From Anaerospora hongkongensis (lineage in GTDB: Bacteria; Bacillota; Negativicutes; Sporomusales; DSM-15969), in the NCBI RefSeq assembly GCF_004339805.1, contig NZ_SLUI01000002.1:1-64000 (forward strand): 64,000 nt of DNA, in the 5' to 3' direction. This document shows, one piece after another, positions 33,315 to 42,103 of this stretch (position 1 is its first letter; every line of letters starts with the position of its first letter). The translations under genes and the position numbers were made by a program. Under the pieces are notes generated by a model. The model ran no database searches. It had not been told where the DNA came from and saw only the letters and a program-made list of their open reading frames with translations.

Positions 33315-34883
33315 TCATTCCACCATAACGTGCTGAGCACGGCCAGCGTCTTTTTTCGCCGGCAACAATAAGGCGGAAGGAAGTACGCCGACAAAGCAAA
33401 TCAGGGCCAGTACCAAAAAAGCATCATCGAAGGCAAAGACAAAAGACTGCTGGCTGACAACATTGCTCGTCAGCACCAGGGCTTTCAGGTGGGCAGCAGA
33501 CGCTATACTGCCTGTGTGGCTGAATAATTTCTGCCCTTCATTAATAAATTGATTGGCTGTCCGCGAGGCTACGGTAAACGCTTCAGACAACTGCGCCAAA
33601 TGAAAGACCTGACGGTTATTAATGACTGTCGTCAAAATAGCAATTCCCAGTGAGCCGCTGACTTGCCGGATAGCATTATTCAACGAAGAGGCTCGGCTTA
33701 TTTTTTCCATTGGTACCGTATTCATTCCCAGAACAGTTACCGGCATCATAAATAATCCCAAACCAAGACCCCGAACAACCATTACAAACAGTATTGTCGT
33801 ATAGCTCGTATCCATATCAATGAAGCGAAACGGCAGCGAGCCTATTCCCAGCAAAGTTATGCCGCTGAGAATCACCGGCTTGGCTCCGAATTTATCGGCA
33901 AGCTTAGCCGCTATGGGCATCATTAATCCGGCCGTTAATGCCGAAGGAAACATCAGAATTCCTGTCTGCATCGCCGTATAGCCCCGCATATTCTCCATAA
34001 ACAGCGGAACTAGGAATATACCGCCAAATAACCCAATCGTACCAATAAAGGTAATCATAATACTAAGAGAAAAATTCCAGTTCTTAAATAGCGTTAGGTC
34101 CAGTATTGGATTATCATGATTGAGCTCAATAACAACAAACAGAATTAGACTGGTAATGGCAACATAAAACAGCCCCAGGATATAGGCCGACGTCCAGCCC
34201 TCATCCGTACCTTCACTCAACGCCAGCAGCAGACAGAACAGCCCCAGGGCCGAAGTAATTAAACCACCTGCATCGAGTTTTTGCGTACGGGAAACCGGGG
34301 TTTCTTTTAAAATAAGCGCCGCCAGTACATAGCCGATCACGCCAATCGGCAAATTAATGGTAAAAATCAGCCGCCAATCCCAGTATTCAACCAGGTAACC
34401 GCTCAGTGTAGGGCCTACAGCGGGAGCCACCATCGCCGATATTCCCCATATTCCCATCGCCATATTGCGCTCCTGAGGCGTAAATACATAGTAAACGATG
34501 GACATGGTAACCGGAATAATTAAGCCGCCGCCAATGGCCTGAATAACCCGGAATACGATCATGCTGTCATTGCTCCAGGCAATACCGCACAATACTGAGC
34601 CGATTGTAAATACGGCCAGGCTGAACAAATACATGCGCCTGGTGCCATACACATCACAAAAATAACCGGTAGCAGGCTGGATAACCCCCATGGTCAGCAT
34701 ATAAGCAGTTAAGATCCACTGGGCCTGATCGGTATCAACAGAAAATACCGCCATCATTTTCGGAATGGCGATATTAACAATACTCGTATCAAGAATACTC
34801 ATAAACCCACCGATAATCGTAACACCTAAAGCCCACCACTTGTAACTTTGCTCTGAAATATCCAAACGGGGAATGGTAAACAT
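33315..34883 (-). CDS. DHA2-family multidrug exporter (EmrB type)
   Basis: A 522-residue 14-segment major-facilitator exporter of the EmrB/QacA subfamily. It has motif C-type LDTSIVNIAIPKM near the N-terminus, WILTAYMLTMGVIQPATGYFCDVYGTRR, and GPTLSGYLVEYWDWRLIF, all typical of this group. The start is set at ATG 34883 (MFTIPRLD) after GAAGGG. It overlaps no gene but follows the adaptor gene by 16 bases, forming an EmrAB pump with a TetR regulator upstream. Confidence 0.9.
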   Translation of the reverse strand: MFTIPRLDISEQSYKWWALGVTIIGGFMSILDTSIVNIAIPKMMAVFSVDTDQAQWILTAYMLTMGVIQPATGYFCDVYGTRRMYLFSLAVFTIGSVLCGIAWSNDSMIVFRVIQAIGGGLIIPVTMSIVYYVFTPQERNMAMGIWGISAMVAPAVGPTLSGYLVEYWDWRLIFTINLPIGVIGYVLAALILKETPVSRTQKLDAGGLITSALGLFCLLLALSEGTDEGWTSAYILGLFYVAITSLILFVVIELNHDNPILDLTLFKNWNFSLSIMITFIGTIGLFGGIFLVPLFMENMRGYTAMQTGILMFPSALTAGLMMPIAAKLADKFGAKPVILSGITLLGIGSLPFRFIDMDTSYTTILFVMVVRGLGLGLFMMPVTVLGMNTVPMEKISRASSLNNAIRQVSGSLGIAILTTVINNRQVFHLAQLSEAFTVASRTANQFINEGQKLFSHTGSIASAAHLKALVLTSNVVSQQSFVFAFDDAFLVLALICFVGVLPSALLLPAKKDAGRAQHVMVE

Positions 34884-34899
34884 GGCAATCCCTTCTCTA

Positions 34900-35928
34900 C
34901 TATCCAATATGAACTTTAATAAGCACTGACATACCTGGTCTAAATACCACATCGCTGTCTTTGGGCAGCGATATTTTTATGGGAATGCGCTGGGTTACTT
35001 TCGTGAAATTCCCTGACGAATTTTCTGTTGGAATCAGGGCAAAAACCGAATTGGCGGCAGCCCCCACTTCATAAACTGTGCCGGTAAAAGTCCGGCCAGG
35101 ATAACCGTCAACCGTATACTCCACCTGCTGACCTGGTTTTACTTTTCCGATCTTTGTCTCCTCAATCCGGGCGCTCACCCAGACATCCTGCAGGTCGGCT
35201 ATGGTAAATAAGGCCTGCCCGGCAGACACGACTTCGCCGGGATTCACTGACTTCAGCGCAACCAGCCCGCTGACCGGTGCTGTTATGGTGGCGTTATCCA
35301 GCGTTGCCTGTGCAGCCTCCAAAGCTGCCTCGGCCTGTCTAACCTGCGCTGCAGCCGCTCTTACCGCTTCATCACGGGAACCGGCTAGAACGAGATCCAG
35401 CTTCTCTCCGGAACTCTTGTATGTTTCCCGGGCAATAACATAGGCGGTATCCGCACTGTCCCGCTGAGCAGAACTGATAGCCCCGTCACGGTACAGCTTT
35501 TCCATGCGTTCATCATTCCGGGCTGCATTATCCAGGCTGGCTTTAGCCTGATCAAAAGCCGACCGAGCCTGATCAATTTCCTGCGGACGGGCTCCGGCAG
35601 TTATTTCTTCATACCGGGCTTTCGCCGTAGCCAGTGCTGCTTCTGCCTGTTGTTTCTGTGCTATGATTTCCCGGGTTTCAATGCGGGCTACAATTTGCCC
35701 ATATGTAACCTGATCGCCTTCTTTAATCAGTACTTCCGTAATACGCCCCGGTATTTTGGCGCTGGTGGTTACAATCGTCCCGCCAATCCGTGCATCATCG
35801 GTAGTGACATATTTGGTAGAGTAATACCACCAACCGCCGCCACCAAGGATTCCTGCCATAACAAAAACGGCTAACAACACCATGACGATCTTCGGCTTTT
35901 TCTCATTCGGAGTTTGTTTTTCCTCCAC
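34900..35928 (-). CDS. HlyD/EmrA-type membrane-fusion adaptor
   Basis: A 342-residue periplasmic adaptor. One N-terminal membrane helix (IVMVLLAVFVMAGILGGGGWWYY), then a lipoyl half (VTTDDARIGGTIVTTSAKIPGRI ... EGDQVTYGQIVARIE), a long alpha-helical hairpin (about 85-195), the second lipoyl half (ATITAPVSGLVALKSVNPGEVV) and a beta barrel. It begins at GTG 35928, 7 bases after AGAGGG. It links the pump to an outer-membrane channel; none is encoded beside it. Confidence 0.88.
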   Translation of the reverse strand: MEEKQTPNEKKPKIVMVLLAVFVMAGILGGGGWWYYSTKYVTTDDARIGGTIVTTSAKIPGRITEVLIKEGDQVTYGQIVARIETREIIAQKQQAEAALATAKARYEEITAGARPQEIDQARSAFDQAKASLDNAARNDERMEKLYRDGAISSAQRDSADTAYVIARETYKSSGEKLDLVLAGSRDEAVRAAAAQVRQAEAALEAAQATLDNATITAPVSGLVALKSVNPGEVVSAGQALFTIADLQDVWVSARIEETKIGKVKPGQQVEYTVDGYPGRTFTGTVYEVGAAANSVFALIPTENSSGNFTKVTQRIPIKISLPKDSDVVFRPGMSVLIKVHIG

Positions 35929-36001
35929 TTTTTATCCCTCTCCCTGCTAAACACTGCTGAATCACCAGTTGACCCAATGGTCACCTTTTAAACAAAAAAA
36001 A

Positions 36002-36622
36002 TTATTGCCGGGCTACGCCATAAAGAAAAATATCGGCAATAGATTTCGCGGTGCCGTCAATATCGTCACCTACCAGTTTTTGAAAGACCATCATGACGAT
36101 TACACTGAATAAACCATAGGCAGATTTGGTAACATCGCATTCGCGGATAACGCCTTGCTCAATTCCCTCGTGCAAAACTTTTTCCAGCATCCCGATGCTT
36201 TGCCGGAACCAGTCGCGATACTTCTCCTGCTGCTCCGGTTTTAAATTCGATTGACCTTTTGAGCCAAAACCGCGCATTTCATGCATCATAACCCGCCAGA
36301 GATCAGCATTATGCACATAAAACCTGAGAAACAGTTTAATAACGGCTTCGACCTTGACAAGTGGCGGCTGCGGTGATTGAACGAGTTCGGCCAGTGCCAC
36401 CTCAAAAGGTGCGCTTTTTTCCCGGATAAGCGTGTAAAATAATTGCTCCTTGTTGACGAAATAATTATATACTGTTCCTTTTCCTGTGTCTGCCAGTGCA
36501 ATTATCTCATCAATAGTGGTCCGGTGATACCCTTTTTGAGAAAATATTTGATAAGCGGCATCCAGGATTTGTTCCCGTTTGGACCGATTTTCGTCCTCCC
36601 CGGATTCACGAAAGTACTTCAT
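36002..36622 (-). CDS. TetR/AcrR-family regulator
   Basis: A 206-residue regulator. The helix-turn-helix is at about residues 18-62 (REQILDAAYQIFSQKGYHRTTIDEIIALADTGKGTVYNYF), followed by a helical ligand-binding domain. It lies 73 bases upstream of the emrA-like gene on the same strand and probably represses this efflux operon in response to a pump substrate. Confidence 0.88.
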   Translation of the reverse strand: MKYFRESGEDENRSKREQILDAAYQIFSQKGYHRTTIDEIIALADTGKGTVYNYFVNKEQLFYTLIREKSAPFEVALAELVQSPQPPLVKVEAVIKLFLRFYVHNADLWRVMMHEMRGFGSKGQSNLKPEQQEKYRDWFRQSIGMLEKVLHEGIEQGVIRECDVTKSAYGLFSVIVMMVFQKLVGDDIDGTAKSIADIFLYGVARQ

Positions 36623-36712
36623 AGTGGCCTCCCTATTCTTTTCACTACTCTCATTATAGGAAGTCCAAAATATACTGTCAACAAATAGAATAATAGCAAC
36701 ATAATATCAAAA

Positions 36713-36741
36713 AAAAATAGAGCCTCCAGGCTCTATTTTTT
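36713..36741. terminator. Bidirectional terminator
   Basis: AAAAATAGAGCC / GGCTCTATTTTTT with long A and T runs. It overlaps the last codons of the small gene at 36733 and can serve the minus strand. Confidence 0.75.
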
Positions 36742-36879
36742 ACACGCAACCTTGCGAACGGCTGCTGCGAAAACTTCTTTGAAGTTGTTCTTGGATTTCC
36801 GTTTCAGCTGTTCCGGGTTAGTCTGCTGATCGCGGTTTTGCAAATCAATCCTTTGCACGACGGCTACTCTCGGTACCAT
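36733..36879 (-). CDS. Small basic protein, unknown function
   Basis: A 48-residue hydrophilic, basic protein (MVPRVAVVQRIDLQNRDQQ ... LKRKSKNNFKEVFAAAVRKVACKK) that is not in any recognised family. A strong AAGGAGGGCGTT lies before its ATG, and its stop lies in a terminator stem, which together support a real gene. It has no membrane segment. It is upstream of the TetR gene but separated by the terminator. Confidence 0.6.
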   Translation of the reverse strand: MVPRVAVVQRIDLQNRDQQTNPEQLKRKSKNNFKEVFAAAVRKVACKK

Positions 36880-36972
36880 AGTAACGCCCTCCTTGGCTTA
36901 TGGTATGTTCTTATTACTATTATCGAAAGAAAATGGTAATAAGTTAAGCTTTTTTTGGATTTCCTTACCAAG

Positions 36973-37001
36973 TTTACATAACTATACTTTTATGCTATCA
37001 T
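36973..37001 (+). promoter_or_regulatory. Promoter of the NlpC/P60 gene
   Basis: TTTACA (36973-36978), 17-base spacer, TATCAT (36996-37001). The leader then folds as CCGGCAG ... CTGCCGG (about 37010-37050) before the AGGAGG. Confidence 0.6.
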
Positions 37002-37076
37002 AGTAGATGCCCGGCAGATATACCGATTCTGGTATTTATTATACTGCCGGTACTACATGTCACTAGGAGGTAAACA

Positions 37077-37781
37077 ATGAGCAAACGTAAGACAACAGCA
37101 GTTGCTCTATTGCTGGCTCTCACTACAACAATTGCCACACCGGCTGTACCGGCATATGCCTTCTCGGTTAACGACCTGTTGTCGCAAACCACTGCTAACA
37201 GTAGTGCTTCCGGCAGCAGCTCCTCGAATTCATCTTCCGGTAACAGCTTCATGAATATACTAATGGGCCTATTACTGGGCAAACTTTTTAGCAATATGTC
37301 GAGCACCGGGTCGTCAAATGCGGCTACTCCTCCGGTATCAATTAATAAAATTGCCGGCCTGCCTGACACTTCAACCAGTGCAAACACTGGCTCAGCTCAG
37401 GCAACAGCTACCGGCAACGCATTAATTGCTACTGCGAAAAAATACATGGGTGTTCCTTATGTATGGGGTGGAACGACAACTGCTGGCTTTGACTGTTCCG
37501 GATTCACCCAATATGTAATGAAACAAAATGGCATTACCATTCCCCGCACTGCCGCTGAGCAGTTCGCGACAGGTACACCGGTGGACAAGTCTCAATTACG
37601 GGTCGGCGACCTGGTGTTCTTCACTACGTATAAAGAAGGCGCCTCACACGTCGGCTTCTATATGGGAGACGGCAACTTTATTCATGCCAGTTCAGCAAAT
37701 GAGCAAGTCACAATTTCCGATTTGAGTGACACCTACTATGTAGAGCATTATATTGGCGCGCGCCGGTATATTCAAAATTAA
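37077..37781 (+). CDS. Secreted NlpC/P60 peptidoglycan endopeptidase
   Basis: A 234-residue cell-wall hydrolase. A signal peptide (TTAVALLLALTTTIATPAVPAYA) is followed by a Ser/Asn-rich region of about 80 residues and a C-terminal NlpC/P60 domain at about 118-234. The catalytic Cys is in GFDCSGFTQYVMK, the His in GASHVGFYMGDGNFIHASS. The usual role is cleaving D-Glu-m-DAP bonds. An AGGAGG lies 7 bases before the ATG. It is monocistronic. Confidence 0.9.
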   Translation: MSKRKTTAVALLLALTTTIATPAVPAYAFSVNDLLSQTTANSSASGSSSSNSSSGNSFMNILMGLLLGKLFSNMSSTGSSNAATPPVSINKIAGLPDTSTSANTGSAQATATGNALIATAKKYMGVPYVWGGTTTAGFDCSGFTQYVMKQNGITIPRTAAEQFATGTPVDKSQLRVGDLVFFTTYKEGASHVGFYMGDGNFIHASSANEQVTISDLSDTYYVEHYIGARRYIQN

Positions 37782-37796
37782 GTCCTCAAGATTGTA

Positions 37797-37836
37797 AAAC
37801 AAGGCACAAACAATATTCGTTTGTGCCTTGTTTTTA
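37797..37836. terminator. Bidirectional terminator
   Basis: AAAACAAGGCACAAAC / GTTTGTGCCTTGTTTTT, between the NlpC/P60 gene and convergent aroF. Confidence 0.85.
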
Positions 37837-37837
37837 T

Positions 37838-38839
37838 TTATACCACTGCCAGTATTTTTTGTACCGATTCCATCAGACGCTCAAACTTGTGCGGCTTTAA
37901 GGACTGAGCCCCGTCACACAGCGCCAGCTCAGGCTGATGGTGGACCTCAATAATCAGTCCGTCGGCTCCGATGGCCATTGCTGCTTTGGAAAGCGGTTCC
38001 ACCATCGCCCATTTGCCGCTAGCATGGCTGGGGTCAACAATGATCGGTAAATGACTTAACTCTTTCACTGCCGGAATTACGCTGATATCCAGCGTATTGC
38101 GGGTATACGTGTCAAAGGTCCGGATACCGCGCTCGCACAGAATGATTTGCGAATTGCCGCCGGCCATAATGTATTCGGCAGCCATTAAAAACTCTTCCAA
38201 TGTGGCGCTCAACCCCCGTTTCAGCAAAATAGGTTTGCCGCTTTTCCCCGCTCTTTTCAGCAATTGAAAGTTCTGCATGTTTCTGGCGCCAATTTGAATA
38301 AGGTCGGCATAATACTCCACCGTATCAAAGGTTTCCACATCCATAACCTCGGTGACAAAAGGCAGTCCTGTAGCTTCCCTGGCCTTTGCCAGCATCTTCA
38401 ACCCTTCCTCCCCCAAGCCCTGGAATGTATACGGTGAGGTCCGCGGCTTGTAAGCGCCGCCTCTCAGCATAGCAGCACCCGCCTTTTTCACCAGCTCTGC
38501 CGTATGAACCATCTGCTCAATACTTTCTACTGAGCAGGGCCCGGCAATGACCGCCTTATGACCGCCGCCAAACTTACAGTCACCGATGGCAATCACCGTA
38601 TCCTCCGGATGGTACGTCCGGCTGGCCAGCTTATAGGGCTGCTGGACCCGCATGACCTTTTCCACATTGCCGTTTACAGCTATTGTACTTAAATCCAGCT
38701 TGGTAGTATCTCCCACTAAGGCGAATACGTTTCTTTCCGAACCTTCAATAAAGGTAACTTCCACATCCATGGTCATCAACTTCCTATGAATTTTTTCTAC
38801 TTCCGCTTGCGGAGCCCCTGGTTTCATAACAACTAACAT
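37838..38839 (-). CDS. aroF: DAHP synthase (3-deoxy-7-phosphoheptulonate synthase), type I beta
   Basis: The first enzyme of the shikimate pathway. 333 residues, with an N-terminal ferredoxin-like regulatory domain (1-70) and the barrel with AVIAGPCSVES, GAAMLRGGAYKPRTSPYTFQG, LKRGLSATLEEF, CERGIRTFD, IVDPSHASG and EVHHQPE, which hold the metal and substrate residues. It follows the trp genes but is separated from them by a small gene and a terminator, so it may have its own promoter. Confidence 0.96.
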   Translation of the reverse strand: MLVVMKPGAPQAEVEKIHRKLMTMDVEVTFIEGSERNVFALVGDTTKLDLSTIAVNGNVEKVMRVQQPYKLASRTYHPEDTVIAIGDCKFGGGHKAVIAGPCSVESIEQMVHTAELVKKAGAAMLRGGAYKPRTSPYTFQGLGEEGLKMLAKAREATGLPFVTEVMDVETFDTVEYYADLIQIGARNMQNFQLLKRAGKSGKPILLKRGLSATLEEFLMAAEYIMAGGNSQIILCERGIRTFDTYTRNTLDISVIPAVKELSHLPIIVDPSHASGKWAMVEPLSKAAMAIGADGLIIEVHHQPELALCDGAQSLKPHKFERLMESVQKILAVV

Positions 38840-38896
38840 CGTTTGTTCCCCCTCATACTAATTTGAAGTCGTTTACCTGAAAGCTAGCCAATAAAA

Positions 38897-38930
38897 AAAG
38901 AAGAGGTTCTTTTGCAGAACCTCTTCTTTG
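38897..38930 (-). terminator. Terminator after the small membrane-protein gene
   Basis: AAAGAAGAGGTTCT / AGAACCTCTTCTTT with a T tract on the minus strand. It lies between the small gene at 38999 and aroF. Confidence 0.8.
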
Positions 38931-38998
38931 TTGATTGTACATTCGCTGCCACGCCTATGTCCGGCAGTTTATAGCAATCTGACCATCATTAAGATTCT

Positions 38999-39127
38999 TC
39001 ACAAAAGCTGCTGCGTATTCAGTTGTTTTGGTAAATGCAAAATAACCAACGCTAAAAAAATAGCCCCGGCTGCTAAAGCTAAACCAAAAACCGCTGTTAA
39101 GTTTGCAGACTTTTTGTATTGTCTCAC
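38999..39127 (-). CDS. Tiny single-span membrane protein
   Basis: A 42-residue frame starting at GTG 39127 (M/VRQYKKSANLTAVFG ... ALVILHLPKQLNTQQLL). A basic N-terminus is followed by one hydrophobic helix (LTAVFGLALAAGAIFLALVI). A ribosome-site-like AGGTG lies 9 bases upstream, a near-perfect promoter at 39225-39196 and a terminator at 38930. The alternative frame from ATG 39131 gives a mixed polypeptide without a clear helix, so the GTG frame is preferred. The function is unknown. Confidence 0.6.
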   Translation of the reverse strand: MRQYKKSANLTAVFGLALAAGAIFLALVILHLPKQLNTQQLL

Positions 39128-39195
39128 TCATGACGGCACCTGCATTTCTATAAATTCGACAGAACAAACGTTAACTTTAAATACTTATAGGTTTG

Positions 39196-39225
39196 ATTAT
39201 AGTACCAAAACTGTAATCCTGTCAA
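39196..39225 (-). promoter_or_regulatory. Strong promoter of the tiny membrane protein
   Basis: Minus-strand TTGACA (39225-39220), 18-base spacer, TATAAT (39201-39196); both hexamers match the consensus. Confidence 0.8.
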
Positions 39226-39267
39226 CATATATTAATGTTTTTAAGAGTTTTGTGTAAACTTTTACAC

Positions 39268-39834
39268 TTAAACTGCAAGCAGAAAGTTCTCAAACACCTT
39301 AATCCCATTGGCAGTCAGCACCGATTCTGGGTGAAACTGGACGCCCTGTATATGATACTCTTTGTGCTTAAGTGACATGATAAGCCCATCTTCCGTTTGG
39401 GCTGTAACCGTCAGACAATCCGGAAAACCGGCCTGATCGACCAGCAGCGAATGATACCTGCCTGCGACAAAGGGCTGATTCAGCCCCGTATAAATGCCCT
39501 GGCCATTATGATACACAGGCGATACTTTGCCATGCACAGGCAGAGGAGCCCGGATGATTGTGGCACCAAATACCTCGGCAATAGCCTGATGCCCCAGGCA
39601 TACGCCCAGAATAGGCACTTTTCCTGCTAGGAGGCTGATAACCTCTTTTGTAATCCCCGCATCAGCCGGAGTTCCCGGTCCAGGCGATAAAATGACCGCC
39701 TCATATCCGGCAGCCGCTACTGCAGCAGTACCAACGGCATCATTGCGGATTACCTCAACCTCATACCCCAGCTGGGTGACACACTGGTAAATATTATAGG
39801 TGAAGGAATCATAATTATCGAGTATCAATATCAT
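39268..39834 (-). CDS. trpG: Anthranilate synthase glutamine amidotransferase component
   Basis: A 188-residue class I amidotransferase. DNYDSFTYNIYQ at the N-terminus, SPGPGTP, the nucleophile in PILGVCLGHQAI and the His-Glu pair in VQFHPES are intact. It is the last gene of the trp run, 2 bases after trpE. It could also serve p-aminobenzoate synthase, as in other Firmicutes, but no pabB-like gene is near. Confidence 0.95.
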   Translation of the reverse strand: MILILDNYDSFTYNIYQCVTQLGYEVEVIRNDAVGTAAVAAAGYEAVILSPGPGTPADAGITKEVISLLAGKVPILGVCLGHQAIAEVFGATIIRAPLPVHGKVSPVYHNGQGIYTGLNQPFVAGRYHSLLVDQAGFPDCLTVTAQTEDGLIMSLKHKEYHIQGVQFHPESVLTANGIKVFENFLLAV

Positions 39835-39836
39835 CG

Positions 39837-41312
39837 CTATTCCTCCATCAGCTTAAATAAAGCCTGCCCTTTGTGCAGAATTTCCTGGTATTCCGTTCGC
39901 GGCACCGAATCATATACAATCCCGGCTCCCGTTCGTATGCTGGCCTGCTTTCCTTGGATGGCCAGCGTGCGGATTGTAATGCATGTATCCATATTTCCAC
40001 TAAAATCAAGGTATCCCACTGCTCCGGCATAAGGCCCCCGGCAGTCACCTTCCAGTTCATGAATAATCTCCATCGCCCTAACCTTAGGAGCCCCGCTGAC
40101 CGTGCCGGCCGGGAAGCAAGCCTGCAAAACATCCAGAGCAGTATAGCCTTTAGCCAGCTGTCCGGACACTGCCGATACAATATGCATAACATGCGAGAAC
40201 AGCTCCACGTCCATATACCGGTCAACCGTAACCGTACCTGGAGCGCTGATCCTGCCAATGTCATTTCTGCCCAGGTCTACCAGCATAGCATGTTCAGCCC
40301 GTTCTTTTTCATCAGCCAGCAGTTCTGCAGCCAGCTGGCTGTCTTGTTCCTTCGTACGGCCCCGCGGACGTGTTCCGGCTATCGGGCAGGTATATACCTT
40401 GCCTGATTCCACTTTCACCAGCATTTCCGGCGAAGCGCCCACCAGCTTATTAGTCCCAAAGTTGAGATAAAACATATACGGCGACGGATTGACCTGCCGC
40501 AGCCGGCGATAGAGATTAAAGGGATGGTTAACCAGAGGCACGGAAAATTCCTGGGACAATACAATTTGAAAAGCTTCACCGGCAGCAATATACTCTTTAG
40601 CCTTAGCTACCATTGCCATATACTGTCTGGCAGCTTCCGAATCAACTGCTGGAAGCTGGAATGGAGCTTGGCGGGACTGATAAGGAGCATCAGCTAAGAT
40701 AACCGGCTGGGTGCTCTGGATTGTACCGACAATCCGTTCTATCTCCGTCACAGCCTTTGCATAGCTTTCAGCCGCACTTTCTGGCTCTGTAACAGCTGCT
40801 AAATAGACGATCTTCAAGGTATGCTTCAAATGATCAAGAATAATAATGACTCTGCAAAACAGCAGCTGCACCAGTTCCAAATCGTCCGGCAGCCGGTACC
40901 CGCGCACCCGCTCCATCGTTGCAATCAGATCGTAGGCAAAATACCCTACGCCTCCCCCCATAAACGGAGCTGGCTCCGGCAAAGGGCTGACAGAAAACCC
41001 GGCCATAAACTGACGCAGAAGATCCAGCGGCTTTCCCTTACTTGTTGTTTTTGCCCCGTTTTCCAAAATCAGTTCACTTGCCTCACTGCGACCGGTGAAC
41101 TCGGCAAAAGGCTGCAGCCCAATAAAGGAATACCGACCAAAGTTCTTACCGCTTTCTGCACTTTCCAGCATAAATCCCCGGTCCTCGCCAACCAGTTTGA
41201 GATAAAGCGAAATAGGCGTTTCCAGATCGGCAGACAGCTCGGCCATAACCGCAACCGTGTTATATTGCCGGGCTGCACTGCTAAATTCCGGTAAGGAAGG
41301 GTATACCTTCAA
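39837..41312 (-). CDS. trpE: Anthranilate synthase component I
   Basis: 491 residues that make anthranilate from chorismate with TrpG. It has the N-terminal LESAESGKNFGRYSFIG, which contributes to tryptophan feedback, and the chorismate-binding core (QIVLSQEFSVP, YMFYLNFG, SPEMLVKVESG, PIAGTRPRG, DLGRNDIGRI, HIVSAVSGQL, ACFPAGTVSGAPKVRAMEII). It overlaps trpA by 4 bases, unlike the usual order, in which trpE is first. Confidence 0.96.
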   Translation of the reverse strand: MKVYPSLPEFSSAARQYNTVAVMAELSADLETPISLYLKLVGEDRGFMLESAESGKNFGRYSFIGLQPFAEFTGRSEASELILENGAKTTSKGKPLDLLRQFMAGFSVSPLPEPAPFMGGGVGYFAYDLIATMERVRGYRLPDDLELVQLLFCRVIIILDHLKHTLKIVYLAAVTEPESAAESYAKAVTEIERIVGTIQSTQPVILADAPYQSRQAPFQLPAVDSEAARQYMAMVAKAKEYIAAGEAFQIVLSQEFSVPLVNHPFNLYRRLRQVNPSPYMFYLNFGTNKLVGASPEMLVKVESGKVYTCPIAGTRPRGRTKEQDSQLAAELLADEKERAEHAMLVDLGRNDIGRISAPGTVTVDRYMDVELFSHVMHIVSAVSGQLAKGYTALDVLQACFPAGTVSGAPKVRAMEIIHELEGDCRGPYAGAVGYLDFSGNMDTCITIRTLAIQGKQASIRTGAGIVYDSVPRTEYQEILHKGQALFKLMEE

Positions 41313-42103
41313 GGCGATTCCCTCCCCTCATCCAAAGCGCTGCGTAATGCTCCGACAAATTCGCTGACTGCCGGAACCCCTTCATTCATTAACAGCTCCA
41401 TAACCGCACTGCCAACAATAACCGCATCGGCATAACGGGCTGCATTGCGGGCAGCCTCCGGACTGCCTATGCCAAAGCCTATAGCAGCAGGAATGGACGA
41501 GTACTGCCGCACCTGCCCGATTACCTCAGCAACAGGACAGTAATCAATGTCCCGGATGCCGGTCACACCCGTACTGGACACGCAGTATATAAAACCGCTG
41601 GACTTGCTGCATATGGCGGCAATCCGCTCACCTGTTGAGGTGGGCGCTGCCAGTTGAATGGTATCCAGGCTGTTCGCGTGGCACGCTGCGGCAATAAGCT
41701 CACTTTCTTCCACCGGCAAATCAGGAACAATAATCCCATTCAGACCGGCTTCGCTGAAATCCCGGGCAAAGCGGTCAACGCCGTACTGCAATACCGTATT
41801 TACATAGGTCATAACAACTAACGGCACCTGGCACTGCTGCCGAATGCTGCGAATCAGTTCAACCGTCCTGGCAGTCGTTGCACCAGCTTGCAGCGCCAGG
41901 GCAGCCGCTTTTTGAATAACCGGTCCGTCAGCCATGGGATCGGAAAAAGGCAGGCCGATTTCAATCACATCTGCCCCAGCCTCAGCCGCCGCCAAAACAG
42001 CTTTACCAGTTATCTCGTAATCGGGGCAGCCTGCGGTAAGATACACAATTAAGCCTTTACGCTTTGCATTCCGTAAGTCTTCTAACGTTTTAGCCAGCTT
42101 CAT
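41309..42103 (-). CDS. trpA: Tryptophan synthase alpha chain
   Basis: 264 residues. The [18 protein letters not shown] motif holds the catalytic Glu (Asp60 pair), and [12 protein letters not shown] and [12 protein letters not shown] are present. It overlaps trpB by 4 bases and trpE by 4. Confidence 0.97.
   Translation of the reverse strand: MKLAKTLEDLRNAKRKGLIVYLTAGCPDYEITGKAVLAAAEAGADVIEIGLPFSDPMADGPVIQKAAALALQAGATTARTVELIRSIRQQCQVPLVVMTYVNTVLQYGVDRFARDFSEAGLNGIIVPDLPVEESELIAAACHANSLDTIQLAAPTSTGERIAAICSKSSGFIYCVSSTGVTGIRDIDYCPVAEVIGQVRQYSSIPAAIGFGIGSPEAARNAARYADAVIVGSAVMELLMNEGVPAVSEFVGALRSALDEGRESP

Noticed and set aside
36979..37076. c-di-AMP riboswitch before the NlpC/P60 gene
   Set aside because: Only a short leader with one hairpin is present, far shorter than a ydaO-type aptamer, and no conserved core was seen.
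38955..39167. The 70-codon frame overlapping the tiny membrane gene
   Set aside because: Its start lies before the best ribosome site and its product shows no clear helix or family; the overlapping GTG frame gives a proper membrane segment.
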